Assembly (NCBI RefSeq): GCF_900112845.1
Contig: NZ_FONG01000013.1
Span: 1-64,000, forward strand
Length of the DNA: 64,000 nucleotides
Source: Actinacidiphila alni
GTDB lineage: Bacteria > Actinomycetota > Actinomycetes > Streptomycetales > Streptomycetaceae
Reading direction: 5' to 3'
The number at the start of each line of letters is the position of its first letter. Position 1 is the stretch's first letter. The notes under the pieces are model-generated. The model made no database searches. It had not been told where the DNA came from and saw only the letters and a program-made list of their open reading frames with translations. Below, piece by piece: positions 26,994 through 35,984 of this stretch. The position numbers and the translations under genes were made by a program.

Positions 26994-28457
26994 ATGACCA
27001 CCACCCGCCCCCGACTGCCTTCGATCCCCACGAAACTGCTCATCGACGGCGACTTCGTCGACGCCCGGTCCGCCGCCACCTTCGACAGCCACGACCCTGC
27101 CACCGGGGAGGTGCTGGTCGCCGTCGCGGAGGCGGGCGCCGAGGACGTGGACCGGGCGGTCGCCGCGGCCCGCCGCGCCTTCGAGGACGGACCGTGGTCG
27201 CGGACGCTGCCCGCCGACCGTGAGCGGATGCTGTGGCGGCTGGCCGAACTGGTCGAGGCACACGCCGACGAGCTGGCGCTGATCGAGTCGCTCGACAACG
27301 GCAAGCCGCTGCCCGACGCGCTCGGCGACGTGGCCGAGGCCGCCGCGACCCTGCGCTACTACGCGGGCTGGGCCACCAAGATCACCGGCCGTACGGTCGC
27401 GATGAACCGGCCCGGCGACTGGCACGCGTACACCCTGCGGCAGCCGCTGGGCGTCGTCGGCCAGATCGTGCCCTGGAACTTCCCGCTGATCATGACCTCC
27501 TGGAAGATCGGCCCCGCCCTGGCGGCGGGCAACGCCGTCGTCCTCAAGCCCGCGGAGCAGACCCCGCTGTCGGCGCTGCGGCTGGGCGAACTGGCGCTGG
27601 AGGCCGGATTCCCGCCCGGCGCGCTGAATGTGATCCCCGGTGACGGGCCGGTGGCCGGCGGCTCGCTGGCCGCCCATCCCGACGTGGACAAGATCGCCTT
27701 CACCGGCTCCACCGAGACCGGCCGGCTGATCGTCAGGGCCGCGCTCGGCAATTTCAAGAAGGTCAGCCTGGAACTCGGCGGCAAGTCGCCCAACATCGTG
27801 CTCGCCGACGCCGACCTGAAGGAGGCCACCGGCGGCGCCGCCGTCGCGATCTTCAGCAATCAGGGCGAGGTCTGCACCGCGGGCAGCAGGCTCTACGTGG
27901 AACGTGCGGTCTTCGACGAGGTCGTCGGCGGCCTCGCCGAGCGGGCCGCGGCGATCCGGCTCGGCCCCGGCACCGAGGACGGCAGCCAGATGGGCCCGCT
28001 GGTCTCCGCCGAACAGCTCGACCGGGTCAGCGGCCTGGTGGCCCGCGGCGTCGAACAGGGCGCCACGGCCGTCACCGGCGGCAGGCGCCGCGGCGAGGTC
28101 GGCTACTTCTACGAACCGACGGTGCTCACCGGGATGTCCGAGGACTCCGTCGTCGTCCAGCAGGAGATCTTCGGTCCCGTGGTCGTCGCCATCCCCTTCG
28201 ACCGGCCCGAGGAGATCGGCCGCGCCGTGAACAACACCGACTTCGGCCTCGCGGCCGGAATCTGGACCCGTGACGTGTCGCGCGCCCACCGGATCGCCGC
28301 CGCGGTCAAGGCGGGCACGGTGTACGTGAACACGTATCACACGGGCGACCCGGGGCTGCCCTTCGGCGGCTACAAGCAGTCCGGCTGGGGCCGCGAGCTG
28401 GGCGAGGAGGGGCTCGACCTCTACACCGAGGTCAAGTCCGTCGTGGTGAAGCTGTGA
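26994..28457 (+). CDS. NAD-dependent aldehyde dehydrogenase
   Basis: A 487-aa aldehyde dehydrogenase of the broad betaine/phenylacetaldehyde type. It has cofactor segment IVPWNFPLIMTSWKIGPAL, catalytic Glu in ELGGKS, nucleophile Cys in NQGEVCTAG, and the family ending FGGYKQSGWGRELG. ATG 26994 has GAGGAG upstream. Lying between the P450 and its reductase, it probably oxidises the aldehyde that the P450 and alcohol dehydrogenase generate. It differs clearly from the aldehyde dehydrogenase at 22859, so the island has two non-redundant enzymes. Confidence 0.88.
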   Translation: MTTTRPRLPSIPTKLLIDGDFVDARSAATFDSHDPATGEVLVAVAEAGAEDVDRAVAAARRAFEDGPWSRTLPADRERMLWRLAELVEAHADELALIESLDNGKPLPDALGDVAEAAATLRYYAGWATKITGRTVAMNRPGDWHAYTLRQPLGVVGQIVPWNFPLIMTSWKIGPALAAGNAVVLKPAEQTPLSALRLGELALEAGFPPGALNVIPGDGPVAGGSLAAHPDVDKIAFTGSTETGRLIVRAALGNFKKVSLELGGKSPNIVLADADLKEATGGAAVAIFSNQGEVCTAGSRLYVERAVFDEVVGGLAERAAAIRLGPGTEDGSQMGPLVSAEQLDRVSGLVARGVEQGATAVTGGRRRGEVGYFYEPTVLTGMSEDSVVVQQEIFGPVVVAIPFDRPEEIGRAVNNTDFGLAAGIWTRDVSRAHRIAAAVKAGTVYVNTYHTGDPGLPFGGYKQSGWGRELGEEGLDLYTEVKSVVVKL

Positions 28458-29674
28458 ACACCATCAGTACGGCCAACACCACCGGTTCGGCGGCCCGTTC
28501 GCGGGTCGTGGTGGCGGGCGGCGGTCTCGGCGCGGTCAGAACCGTCGAGGAATTGCGGGCGCTGGGCCACACCGGACCGGTGACCGTACTGTGCGAGGAA
28601 TCCGAACCGCCCTACGACCGGCCGCCGTTGACCAAGCGGGTGCTGGCGGGGACGCTCGACGCGGTGCCGCTGTGGGCGCCCGGCCGGCCGGAGTCCCTGG
28701 AGGTCCGGGTGCTGCGCGGCACAGCCGCCGCGGCACTGGACGCGGACCGCCGTGAGGTGGTCGACGGACGCGGCGGCAGGCACGGCTTCGACCATCTGGT
28801 GGTCGCCACCGGCGCAGAGCCGCGCGTGCCGCCGGTCGTGGGCGCGGAGCTGCTGCGCACGATCCGCGATCTGCGGGACGCCCACGCGCTGCGCGACATC
28901 CTCGCCCCCGGCGCCGACCTGGTGGTGATCGGCGGCGGCGTCCTGGGCTGCGAGGTGGCCGCCACGGCGGCCGGGCTCGGCTGCCGGGTGGTCCTGGTGG
29001 AAGCGGGCCGCACGCTGATGGAGCGGGCGGTGGGCGCGGTCCTCGGCGACCGGCTGGCCGCCGTTCACCGCGGCCACCGGGTGGACGTGCGCTGTGCGAC
29101 CTCGGTGACCGAGGTCGCACGGACCGCGGACGGCCGCTGCCAGGTTCGGCTCACCGACGGCACCGAGGTGACGGCGGACGCCGTGGTCGCGGCCGTCGGC
29201 GTCCGCCCGCGCACCGACTGGCTGGCCGGCCGCGGCGGGCCCGTGCTGGACGACGGCGTGTTGTGCGACGCTTGGTGCCGCGCCTCGCTGCCCGGGGTCT
29301 ACGCCGTCGGTGACGTGTGCCGCTGGACGCACCCGGTCACCGGCGTCACCCGCCGCGAGGAGCACTGGTCGGCGGCGGGGGAGCAGGCCGGGATCGTCGC
29401 CCACCAGATCCTCGGCCTGCCCGGCGGGCCCGTGATGCACGGCGTTCTGCCGTACTTCTGGAGCGACCAGTACGACCTCAAGATCCAGGTGCTCGGGCGG
29501 CCCGGCACCGCCCCGGGCCCGCCCGGGATCGAGGAATGGGACCGCCCCGGGGCGCTGCTCGCCCGCTTCCACGACGACGACGGCCGCCCGGTCGCGGCCG
29601 TCGGCTTCTGCGCCGGCGCACGGCTCATGCGGCTGCGCACCGGACTCCTGCCCGACCTCGAAGGAGCGTCATGA
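28454..29674 (+). CDS. FAD-dependent ferredoxin/rubredoxin reductase
   Basis: A 406-aa pyridine-nucleotide-disulfide-type reductase. It has an FAD-binding GGGLGAVRTVEEL at the N-terminus, CEESEPPYDRPPLTKRVL typical of P450 ferredoxin reductases, NAD(P)-binding IGGGVLGCEVAATAAGLG, and the second FAD contact VYAVGDVCRW. It transfers electrons from NAD(P)H to the ferredoxin that reduces the P450. GTG 28454 overlaps the aldehyde dehydrogenase stop, and the next ferredoxin overlaps its stop. Confidence 0.9.
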   Translation: MNTISTANTTGSAARSRVVVAGGGLGAVRTVEELRALGHTGPVTVLCEESEPPYDRPPLTKRVLAGTLDAVPLWAPGRPESLEVRVLRGTAAAALDADRREVVDGRGGRHGFDHLVVATGAEPRVPPVVGAELLRTIRDLRDAHALRDILAPGADLVVIGGGVLGCEVAATAAGLGCRVVLVEAGRTLMERAVGAVLGDRLAAVHRGHRVDVRCATSVTEVARTADGRCQVRLTDGTEVTADAVVAAVGVRPRTDWLAGRGGPVLDDGVLCDAWCRASLPGVYAVGDVCRWTHPVTGVTRREEHWSAAGEQAGIVAHQILGLPGGPVMHGVLPYFWSDQYDLKIQVLGRPGTAPGPPGIEEWDRPGALLARFHDDDGRPVAAVGFCAGARLMRLRTGLLPDLEGAS

Positions 29675-29988
29675 CCTACGTGATCGCCCGCGCGTGCGTC
29701 GACGTGCTCGACAAGGCGTGCGTCGACGAATGCCCGGTCGACTGCATATACGAGGGCGCGCGGTCGCTGTACATCCACCCGGACGAATGCGTGGACTGCG
29801 GCGCCTGCGAGCCGGTCTGCCCGATCGAGGCGGTCTTCTACGAGGACGACCTTCCCGACGACCAGCGGGAACACCTCGCCGCCAACCGGGACTTCTTCGC
29901 CGAGCTGGGGTCGCCGGGCGGCGCGGCGGCGGTCGGCCGGGTCGGTGCCGACGCTTCTTTGGTGGCCGCGCTGCCGCCGCCGGAATGA
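29671..29988 (+). CDS. 7Fe (3Fe-4S/4Fe-4S) ferredoxin
   Basis: A 105-aa FdxA-like ferredoxin with two clusters. The first set of ligands is in ARACVDVLDKACVDECPVDC and the second is CVDCGACEPVCP. The C-terminal 45 residues form the usual acidic tail. This type often accepts electrons from 2-oxoacid:ferredoxin oxidoreductases, one of which (KorAB) is encoded 4 kb downstream. It overlaps the reductase gene by 4 bp, so the island supplies two chemically different ferredoxins. Confidence 0.9.
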   Translation: MTYVIARACVDVLDKACVDECPVDCIYEGARSLYIHPDECVDCGACEPVCPIEAVFYEDDLPDDQREHLAANRDFFAELGSPGGAAAVGRVGADASLVAALPPPE

Positions 29989-30039
29989 GGAGAGGCAGGG
30001 CCGCGACACCGAAGCGACGACACGAACGGGACGGACACG

Positions 30040-32997
30040 ATGGACAGGCCGAACGCACCTCAAGTGCCCAGCGCTGACCGCGAATCGGCGGCGGGTGCCC
30101 GCCGCTTGCGTGAACTGCTCGGCCCCGGTGTGCGGTTGGACGCGGGCACACGCGCGCTGTACTCCTCCGACGCGTCCAACTACCGGGTGGTCCCGGCCGC
30201 CGTCGTGCGCGCCGAATCGGCGGCGCACGCCGTCGACACGGTCGGCCACTGCCACCGGCTCGGACTGTCCGTCGTGGCACGCGGAGCCGGAACGTCGGTC
30301 GCGGGCAACGCGATCGGCCCCGGCGTCGTCCTCGACCTCACCGCCCTCGACGGGATCACCGGGATCGACCCCAGGCGGCGTACCGCGACCGTGGGCGCCG
30401 GGACCGTCCAGGCCGACCTTCAGCGCGCCGCCGCATCGTACGGTCTGCTGCTCGGGCCGGACCCGTCGACCGCCGACCGCTGCACGATCGGCGGCATGAT
30501 CGGCAACAACGCCTGCGGGGCGCACGCGGTGGCCTGGGGCAACACCCGCGACAATGTGGTGTCCGCCCGGCTGCTGCTGGCCGACGGCCGTCAGGTGACG
30601 GTGGATCAGCGGGGCACGTCCGACCAGGAGTTGAACACCCGGCTGCGCGAGGTGACCGACGCGCACCTGGCCGTGCTGCGGACCGAGTACGGCCGCTTCC
30701 CGCGCCAGGCGTCCGGCTACGCGCTGGACGCGCTGCTGCCCGAACGCGGCTTCGACGTGATGCGTTCGCTGGTCGGCTCCGAAGGCACCCTGGCCATGGT
30801 GCTCGACGCCACCGTACGACTGGTGCCCAGGCCCGCCGCCCGCGCGCTCGCGGTACTCGGCTTCCCCGACATGCCCACCGCCGCCGACGCCACCCCGGCA
30901 CTGGTGGCGCTGGGACCGCTGGCGGTCGAGGGCATGGACCGGCGGCTCGTCGAGGTCGTGGTCCGACGGCGCGGGGCCGCCGCCGTGCCCGCGCTGCCGG
31001 CAGGCGCGGGCTGGCTGTTGGTGGAGACCGGCGGCGCCGACCCCGCGGAGGCCGAACACGCGGCCCGCGCCGTGCTGGCCGCGTCCGGCGCCGTGGACGG
31101 CCAGGTGGTGACCGACCCCGGCCGGATCGCCGCACTGTGGCGGATCCGCACAGACGGAGTGGGCCTCGCGGGCCGCACACCCGGCGGGGCGGACGCCTGG
31201 CCCGGCTGGGAGGACGCCGCCGTACCGCCCGAGCGGCTCGGCTCCTACCTGCGGGACCTGGACGGGCTGCTCGCCCAGCACCACTACGACGGCCTGCTGT
31301 ACGGGCACTTCGGCGACGGCTGTGTGCACGGCCGGTTCGACTTCGGCCTGCGGACCGACGGCGGCGCGGCCCGGATGCGGGCGTTCCTGGAGGACGCCGC
31401 CGATCTGGTGGCCGCGCACGGCGGTTCGATGTCGGGCGAGCACGGCGACGGCCGCGCCCGGAGCGAGCTGCTCGCCCGGATGTACTCTCCCGCCGCGCTG
31501 GGCGCCGCCGCCGCGGTGAAGGCGGTCTGGGACCCCCGCGGTCTGCTCAACCCCGGTGTGCTGGTCGATCCGGCGCCGCTCGACGCCGACCTGCGGATCC
31601 GGCCGGCGCTGCCCGTCGTCAGCGGCACCGCCTTCGCCTATCCGCACGACTCCGGCGACCTGACCCGGGCCGTCCACCGCTGTGTGGGCGTCGGCAAGTG
31701 CCGCGCCGACCTCACGGCGTCGGGCGGGGCGATGTGCCCCTCGTACCGCGCGACGGGCCAGGAGCAGCACTCCACCCGCGGCCGGGCCCGGCTTCTCCAG
31801 GAGATGCTCCGCGGCGATCTGGTGGACGGCGGCTGGGCCGACCCCGCGGTGCACGAGGCGCTGGACCTGTGCCTGTCGTGCAAGGCGTGTTCCAGCGACT
31901 GCCCGGCGGGCGTCGACATGGCCACGTACAAGGCGGAAGTGCTGCACCAGCGGTACCGGCGCAGGCTCCGGCCGGTCACGCACTACTCGCTCGGGTGGCT
32001 GCCCCGCACCGCCGGGCCGGCGGCCCGGTTCGCCGGCGTCAGCAATGCGGTGCTCGGCAATCGGTGGATCGGCGCGCTGGTCAAACGGCTGGGCGGGATC
32101 GACGGACGGCGCGGGCTGCCCCGCTTCGCCCGCCGTACCTTCCGGGCGTCCTTCCGGGCGTCCTCGCGGGCACGGCAAGCGCGGCCGGCCGGGCGCCGGG
32201 TGCTGCTGTGGGTGGACAGCTTCACCCAGTCGTTCTCGCCCGAGGTCGGCACGGCCGCCGTCCGGGTGCTGGAACAGGCCGGTTACACCGTGGAGTTGAC
32301 GAAGCGTCAGGTGTGCTGCGGGCTGACCTGGATCTCCACCGGCCAGCTGGACGGCGCGCGGCGCCAACTGCGGCGTACGTACACGGCACTCGAGGCGGCC
32401 GTCGCCGACGGCATTCCCATCGTCGGCCTGGAGCCGTCGTGCACGTCCGTGCTGCGCAAGGACGGTGTCGAGCTGCTGCCCGACGATCCCAGGGCGCGGG
32501 CCGTCGCCGAACTCACCGTCACCCTGGCGGAGTTGCTGACCCGCACTCCGGGCTGGCGGCCACCGGACCTGTCGCGCGTCCGTACCGTCGCCCAGCCGCA
32601 CTGCCACCAGCGGGCCGTGATGGGCTGGCAGGCGGACGAGAAGCTGCTGCGCACGGCGGGCGCCGACATCACCGCGGTCGGCGGCTGCTGCGGACTCGCG
32701 GGCAACTTCGGTGTGGAGCGCGGCCATTACGACGTGTCGGTGGCCGTGGCGCGGACCGCGCTGCTGCCCGCGATCGAGGCCGCGGAGCGTACCGGGCCGG
32801 TGCTGGCCGACGGATTCTCCTGCCGCACCCAGGTCGACGACCTCGTCGGCACCGGAGCGGTCCACCTGGCCCAACTGCTCGCGTCCGCCCTCGACGAGGC
32901 CGGCGACCGGGCCGCGGCGGACGGCACGGAGGGTCCGGATGGCGCGGGCGGTACGGAGGGTCCGGACGACACGGGCGGTACGGGGGCGACGCCGTGA
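30040..32997 (+). CDS. FAD-linked oxidase fused to Fe-S and CCG domains (D-2-hydroxyacid dehydrogenase, YdiJ-like)
   Basis: A 985-aa fusion. Residues 40-220 are an FAD_binding_4 domain (VARGAGTSVAGNAIG, GPDPSTADRCTIGGMIGNNACG) and 225-500 the FAD-oxidase C-terminal domain (GHFGDGCVHGRF, SGEHGDGRARS). Cys-rich [4Fe-4S] sites follow at about 548-566 and 611-622 (CLSCKACSSDC). Two CCG domains lie near 758 (VCCG) and 883 (GGCCG). The family includes D-lactate and D-2-hydroxyglutarate dehydrogenases; the latter would yield 2-oxoglutarate for the nearby KorAB. The C-terminus ends in a Gly/Thr/Asp-rich repeat tail of about 25 residues. It stops 5 bp from the convergent DeoR gene. Confidence 0.85.
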   Translation: MDRPNAPQVPSADRESAAGARRLRELLGPGVRLDAGTRALYSSDASNYRVVPAAVVRAESAAHAVDTVGHCHRLGLSVVARGAGTSVAGNAIGPGVVLDLTALDGITGIDPRRRTATVGAGTVQADLQRAAASYGLLLGPDPSTADRCTIGGMIGNNACGAHAVAWGNTRDNVVSARLLLADGRQVTVDQRGTSDQELNTRLREVTDAHLAVLRTEYGRFPRQASGYALDALLPERGFDVMRSLVGSEGTLAMVLDATVRLVPRPAARALAVLGFPDMPTAADATPALVALGPLAVEGMDRRLVEVVVRRRGAAAVPALPAGAGWLLVETGGADPAEAEHAARAVLAASGAVDGQVVTDPGRIAALWRIRTDGVGLAGRTPGGADAWPGWEDAAVPPERLGSYLRDLDGLLAQHHYDGLLYGHFGDGCVHGRFDFGLRTDGGAARMRAFLEDAADLVAAHGGSMSGEHGDGRARSELLARMYSPAALGAAAAVKAVWDPRGLLNPGVLVDPAPLDADLRIRPALPVVSGTAFAYPHDSGDLTRAVHRCVGVGKCRADLTASGGAMCPSYRATGQEQHSTRGRARLLQEMLRGDLVDGGWADPAVHEALDLCLSCKACSSDCPAGVDMATYKAEVLHQRYRRRLRPVTHYSLGWLPRTAGPAARFAGVSNAVLGNRWIGALVKRLGGIDGRRGLPRFARRTFRASFRASSRARQARPAGRRVLLWVDSFTQSFSPEVGTAAVRVLEQAGYTVELTKRQVCCGLTWISTGQLDGARRQLRRTYTALEAAVADGIPIVGLEPSCTSVLRKDGVELLPDDPRARAVAELTVTLAELLTRTPGWRPPDLSRVRTVAQPHCHQRAVMGWQADEKLLRTAGADITAVGGCCGLAGNFGVERGHYDVSVAVARTALLPAIEAAERTGPVLADGFSCRTQVDDLVGTGAVHLAQLLASALDEAGDRAAADGTEGPDGAGGTEGPDDTGGTGATP
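32923..32976 (+). repeat. 27-bp tandem repeat encoding the tail of the FAD/Fe-S protein
   Basis: Two near-identical 27-bp units (32923-32949 and 32950-32976, plus a partial third) encode Gly-Thr-Glu-Gly-Pro-Asp-type repeats. The tail is probably disordered and length-variable between strains. Confidence 0.7.
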
Positions 32998-33002
32998 CGG
33001 CC

Positions 33003-33818
33003 TCAGACCGGCTCGGCCACCTGCACGTCAAGACCGGCGCCGCGCAGTTCGGCGAGCTGCGCGGCGCCGATGCCGGAGTCGGTGATCAGCAGATCCGGCG
33101 CGTCGATCCGTGCGAAGCGGGAGAACAGCGCGGTGCCGATCTTCGAGTGGTCGCACAGCACCACGACCCGCGTGGCGGAGGCCATCATGGTGCGCTTGAC
33201 GGCGCTCTCCGACACGTCCGAGGTCGAGAAGCCGTGATCCACCGTTATCCCCGAGGTGGCCACGAAAGCGACATCGACCTTGACCTCGTCCAGCGCCCGC
33301 AGCGTCAGCATCTCGACCTCGGCAAGCGTGTCATTGCGGACCCGTCCCCCGGTCGTGTAGACGGCCGCGCCCGGCTTGCCCGCCATCGTGATGGCGATGG
33401 GCAGCGAGTTGGTCATCACCACCAACTGCGGTCCGCCGGGGTAGAGATCGGCCAGCCGTCCGGTGGTGCTGCCCGCGTCGATGAGCACCGCGCCGCTGGT
33501 CGGCATGTGTTCGAGCGCGGCTGTGGCGATCGCCGTCTTCTCCTCGGCCATGATCCGGGTGCGCTGCGCGAGACCGGGGATGCCGTGCTCGTTGTCGAGC
33601 AGGATCGCGCCGCCGTGCACCCGCCGCAGCGCGCCGGTCTGCTCCAGCTCCACCAGGTCCCTGCGCACCGTCTCCGGGGTGACCTGGAAGCGCTCGGAGA
33701 TTTCGACGACGGTCAGCCTGCGCCGCTCCCTGAGCAGCTCCACCAGGGCTCTTCGGCGCTCGGTGGGGAAGGCGGGCCTGGCCTCCTCGGCAGCGCGGTC
33801 ATCGGCTTTCGGCGTCAC
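33003..33818 (-). CDS. DeoR/GlpR-family transcriptional regulator (second copy)
   Basis: A 271-aa DeoR protein with the signature helix-turn-helix (ISERFQVTPETVRRDLVELEQTGALRRVHGGAIL region, about residues 40-75) and sugar-phosphate sensor (LIDAGSTTGRLADLY, VLCDHSKIG). It closely resembles the DeoR protein at 12606, sharing LLDxEH, MTNSL, GGRVRxxTLAEV and HGFST. It is divergent from korA and convergent with the FAD/Fe-S gene, so it probably controls korAB, and perhaps both halves of the island. Confidence 0.9.
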   Translation of the reverse strand: MTPKADDRAAEEARPAFPTERRRALVELLRERRRLTVVEISERFQVTPETVRRDLVELEQTGALRRVHGGAILLDNEHGIPGLAQRTRIMAEEKTAIATAALEHMPTSGAVLIDAGSTTGRLADLYPGGPQLVVMTNSLPIAITMAGKPGAAVYTTGGRVRNDTLAEVEMLTLRALDEVKVDVAFVATSGITVDHGFSTSDVSESAVKRTMMASATRVVVLCDHSKIGTALFSRFARIDAPDLLITDSGIGAAQLAELRGAGLDVQVAEPV

Positions 33819-34016
33819 CGTCCAGACCTTAGACCATCACCCGGCGCCGCCGGGGCAGCTGCGCCGAGTGTGCCGTCGCGGCAGCCCGGTCGACCGCGTG
33901 AACCCCCGCCGCCCCCGCCCGTACCCGACGGCGGGCACTCGCCGCGCCCGCGCCGTATCCATGTCCGCCCCCGCACCCACGCGTCCCCGGTCTCCGGGGC
34001 AGGGAGAGAAACCGAT

Positions 34017-35984
34017 ATGACCTCCGACACGACCGCGACCGCGGCAGCCGCGGCACCTGCCGCCGTCCGGCGGCACCGGGTGGTGATCCGCTTCGCCGGC
34101 GACTCAGGCGACGGCATGCAGCTCACCGGCGACCGGTTCACCGCCCAGGCGGCGCAATTCGGCAACGACCTGTCGACGCTGCCCGACTTCCCGGCCGAGA
34201 TCCGGGCGCCCGCGGGAACACTGCCCGGGGTGTCGTCCTTCCAAGTGCACTTCGCCGACCACGACATCGTCACCCCGGGCGACCGGCCGGACGTCCTGGT
34301 GGCGATGAATCCGGCGGCGCTCAGGGCCAATGTGGGCGACCTGCCGCGGGGCGGCACGGTCATCGTCAACACCGACGAGTTCACCTCCCGCAATCTGGCG
34401 AAGGCCGGCTACGCCGCCGACCCGCTGGAGGACGGCTCGCTGAGTGCCCACCAGGTCCACAAGGTGGCGATGACCACCCTCACCCGCGGCGCGCTCGCCG
34501 GAACCGGGCTGGGCAAGAAGGACGCGGAACGGGCGAAGAACATGTTCGCGCTCGGCCTGCTGTCCTGGATGTACCACCGGCCCGCCGAGGGCACCGAGCG
34601 GTTTCTGCGCGCGAAGTTCGCCAGGTCGCCGCAGGTGGCCGAGGCCAATGTCCTGGCGTTCCGGGCCGGGCACGCGTACGGCGAGACCACCGAGGCGTTC
34701 GCGGTCACCTACGAAGTCGCGCCCGCCCACCCGGCGCCCGGCGAGTACCGGCAGATCACCGGAAACACCGCGCTCGCCCACGGCATCGTCGCCGCGGGCT
34801 GGACCACCGGCCTCCCCGTCTTCCTGGGCACCTACCCGATCACTCCCGCCTCCGACATCCTGCACGAACTGGCCGGGCACAAGGCGATGGGCGTCATCAC
34901 CTTCCAGGCCGAGGACGAGATCGCCGGGGTCGGCGCCGCCCTGGGCGCGTCCTTCAGCGGCGCGCTGGGCGTGACCACCACGTCCGGGCCGGGCATCTGC
35001 CTCATGAGCGAGTCCATCGGGCTGGGCGTCTCCCTCGAACTGCCCCTGCTGGTGGTCGATGTGCAGCGTGGCGGCCCGTCCACCGGGCTGCCGACCAAGA
35101 CCGAGCAGGCCGACCTGCTCCAGGCGATGTTCGGCCGCAACGGCGAGTCGCCGGTCCCGGTGATCGCTCCCCGTTCGCCCGGTGACTGCTTCCACGCGGT
35201 ACTGGAGGCCGCGGCCGTCGCGGTGCGTTACCGCACGCCGGTCATGGTGCTGTCCGACGGTGCGCTCGCCAACGGTTCCGAACCGTGGCTGATCCCCGAC
35301 GCGAACAGCCTGGAGCCGGTGGACCCGGACCTGGCGACCGGGCCCAACGCCCCCGACGGATCGGGGGAGTTCTGGCCGTATCTGCGCGATGAACGCACAT
35401 TGGCGAGGCCCTGGGCGGTACCGGGGACGCCCGGTCTTGAGCATCGGATCGGCGGGCTGGAGAAGCAGGACGGCAAGGGCGGCATCTCCTACGACCCGGA
35501 CAACCACGACCGGATGGTCCGGCTGCGGCGCGCGAAGATCGACGGCATTCCGGTGCCGGAACTGGAGGTGGACGATCCGCCGCTCGCCGACACCGACTCC
35601 ACTGTCGGTTCCGGCAGCGGCCCGGGCGCGGACCGGGCCGACCTGCTGGTGCTCGGCTGGGGCTCCACGTACGGCCCGATCACCGCAGCGGCGCGACGGG
35701 TCCGCGGGCTTGGACACCGGGTGGCCACCGCGCACCTGCGGTATCTCAACCCGCTGCCCGCCGGCCTCGGTGACGTCCTGGCCCGGTACCGCACGGTGCT
35801 GCTGCCCGAGATGAACCTCGGTCAGCTCGCACTGCTGCTGCGCGCCCACCACTTGGTGGACGTCATCTCGTACACCAAGGTGTCGGGACTGCCCTTCCGC
35901 GCCGAGGAGTTGCAGGACGTCTTCCTCGACCATCTCGATCGCGGTCCCCGTGCAGATGGCATGTCCTTCAGGAGGAGCCGATGA
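34017..35984 (+). CDS. korA: 2-oxoacid:ferredoxin oxidoreductase, fused gamma-alpha subunit
   Basis: A 655-aa subunit. Residues 25-210 form the gamma domain (VVIRFAGDSGDGMQLTGDRF) and about 235-640 the alpha domain (LGTYPITPASDILHELAGHK, QAEDEIAGVGAALGAS, TTSGPGICLMSE). With KorB it oxidatively decarboxylates a 2-oxoacid (typically 2-oxoglutarate) to the acyl-CoA and reduces ferredoxin. ATG 34017 has AGGGAGAG upstream. It follows a 198-bp divergent promoter region shared with the DeoR gene. Actinobacteria usually carry a housekeeping korAB; whether this is that copy or an extra one cannot be told here. Confidence 0.9.
   Translation: MTSDTTATAAAAAPAAVRRHRVVIRFAGDSGDGMQLTGDRFTAQAAQFGNDLSTLPDFPAEIRAPAGTLPGVSSFQVHFADHDIVTPGDRPDVLVAMNPAALRANVGDLPRGGTVIVNTDEFTSRNLAKAGYAADPLEDGSLSAHQVHKVAMTTLTRGALAGTGLGKKDAERAKNMFALGLLSWMYHRPAEGTERFLRAKFARSPQVAEANVLAFRAGHAYGETTEAFAVTYEVAPAHPAPGEYRQITGNTALAHGIVAAGWTTGLPVFLGTYPITPASDILHELAGHKAMGVITFQAEDEIAGVGAALGASFSGALGVTTTSGPGICLMSESIGLGVSLELPLLVVDVQRGGPSTGLPTKTEQADLLQAMFGRNGESPVPVIAPRSPGDCFHAVLEAAAVAVRYRTPVMVLSDGALANGSEPWLIPDANSLEPVDPDLATGPNAPDGSGEFWPYLRDERTLARPWAVPGTPGLEHRIGGLEKQDGKGGISYDPDNHDRMVRLRRAKIDGIPVPELEVDDPPLADTDSTVGSGSGPGADRADLLVLGWGSTYGPITAAARRVRGLGHRVATAHLRYLNPLPAGLGDVLARYRTVLLPEMNLGQLALLLRAHHLVDVISYTKVSGLPFRAEELQDVFLDHLDRGPRADGMSFRRSR

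Noticed and set aside
29299..32874. Very long open frame on the minus strand opposite the reductase, ferredoxin and FAD/Fe-S genes
   Set aside because: It is antisense to genes with intact motifs, and its product is Arg/Gly/Asp-rich without domains. Long antisense frames are normal at this G+C.
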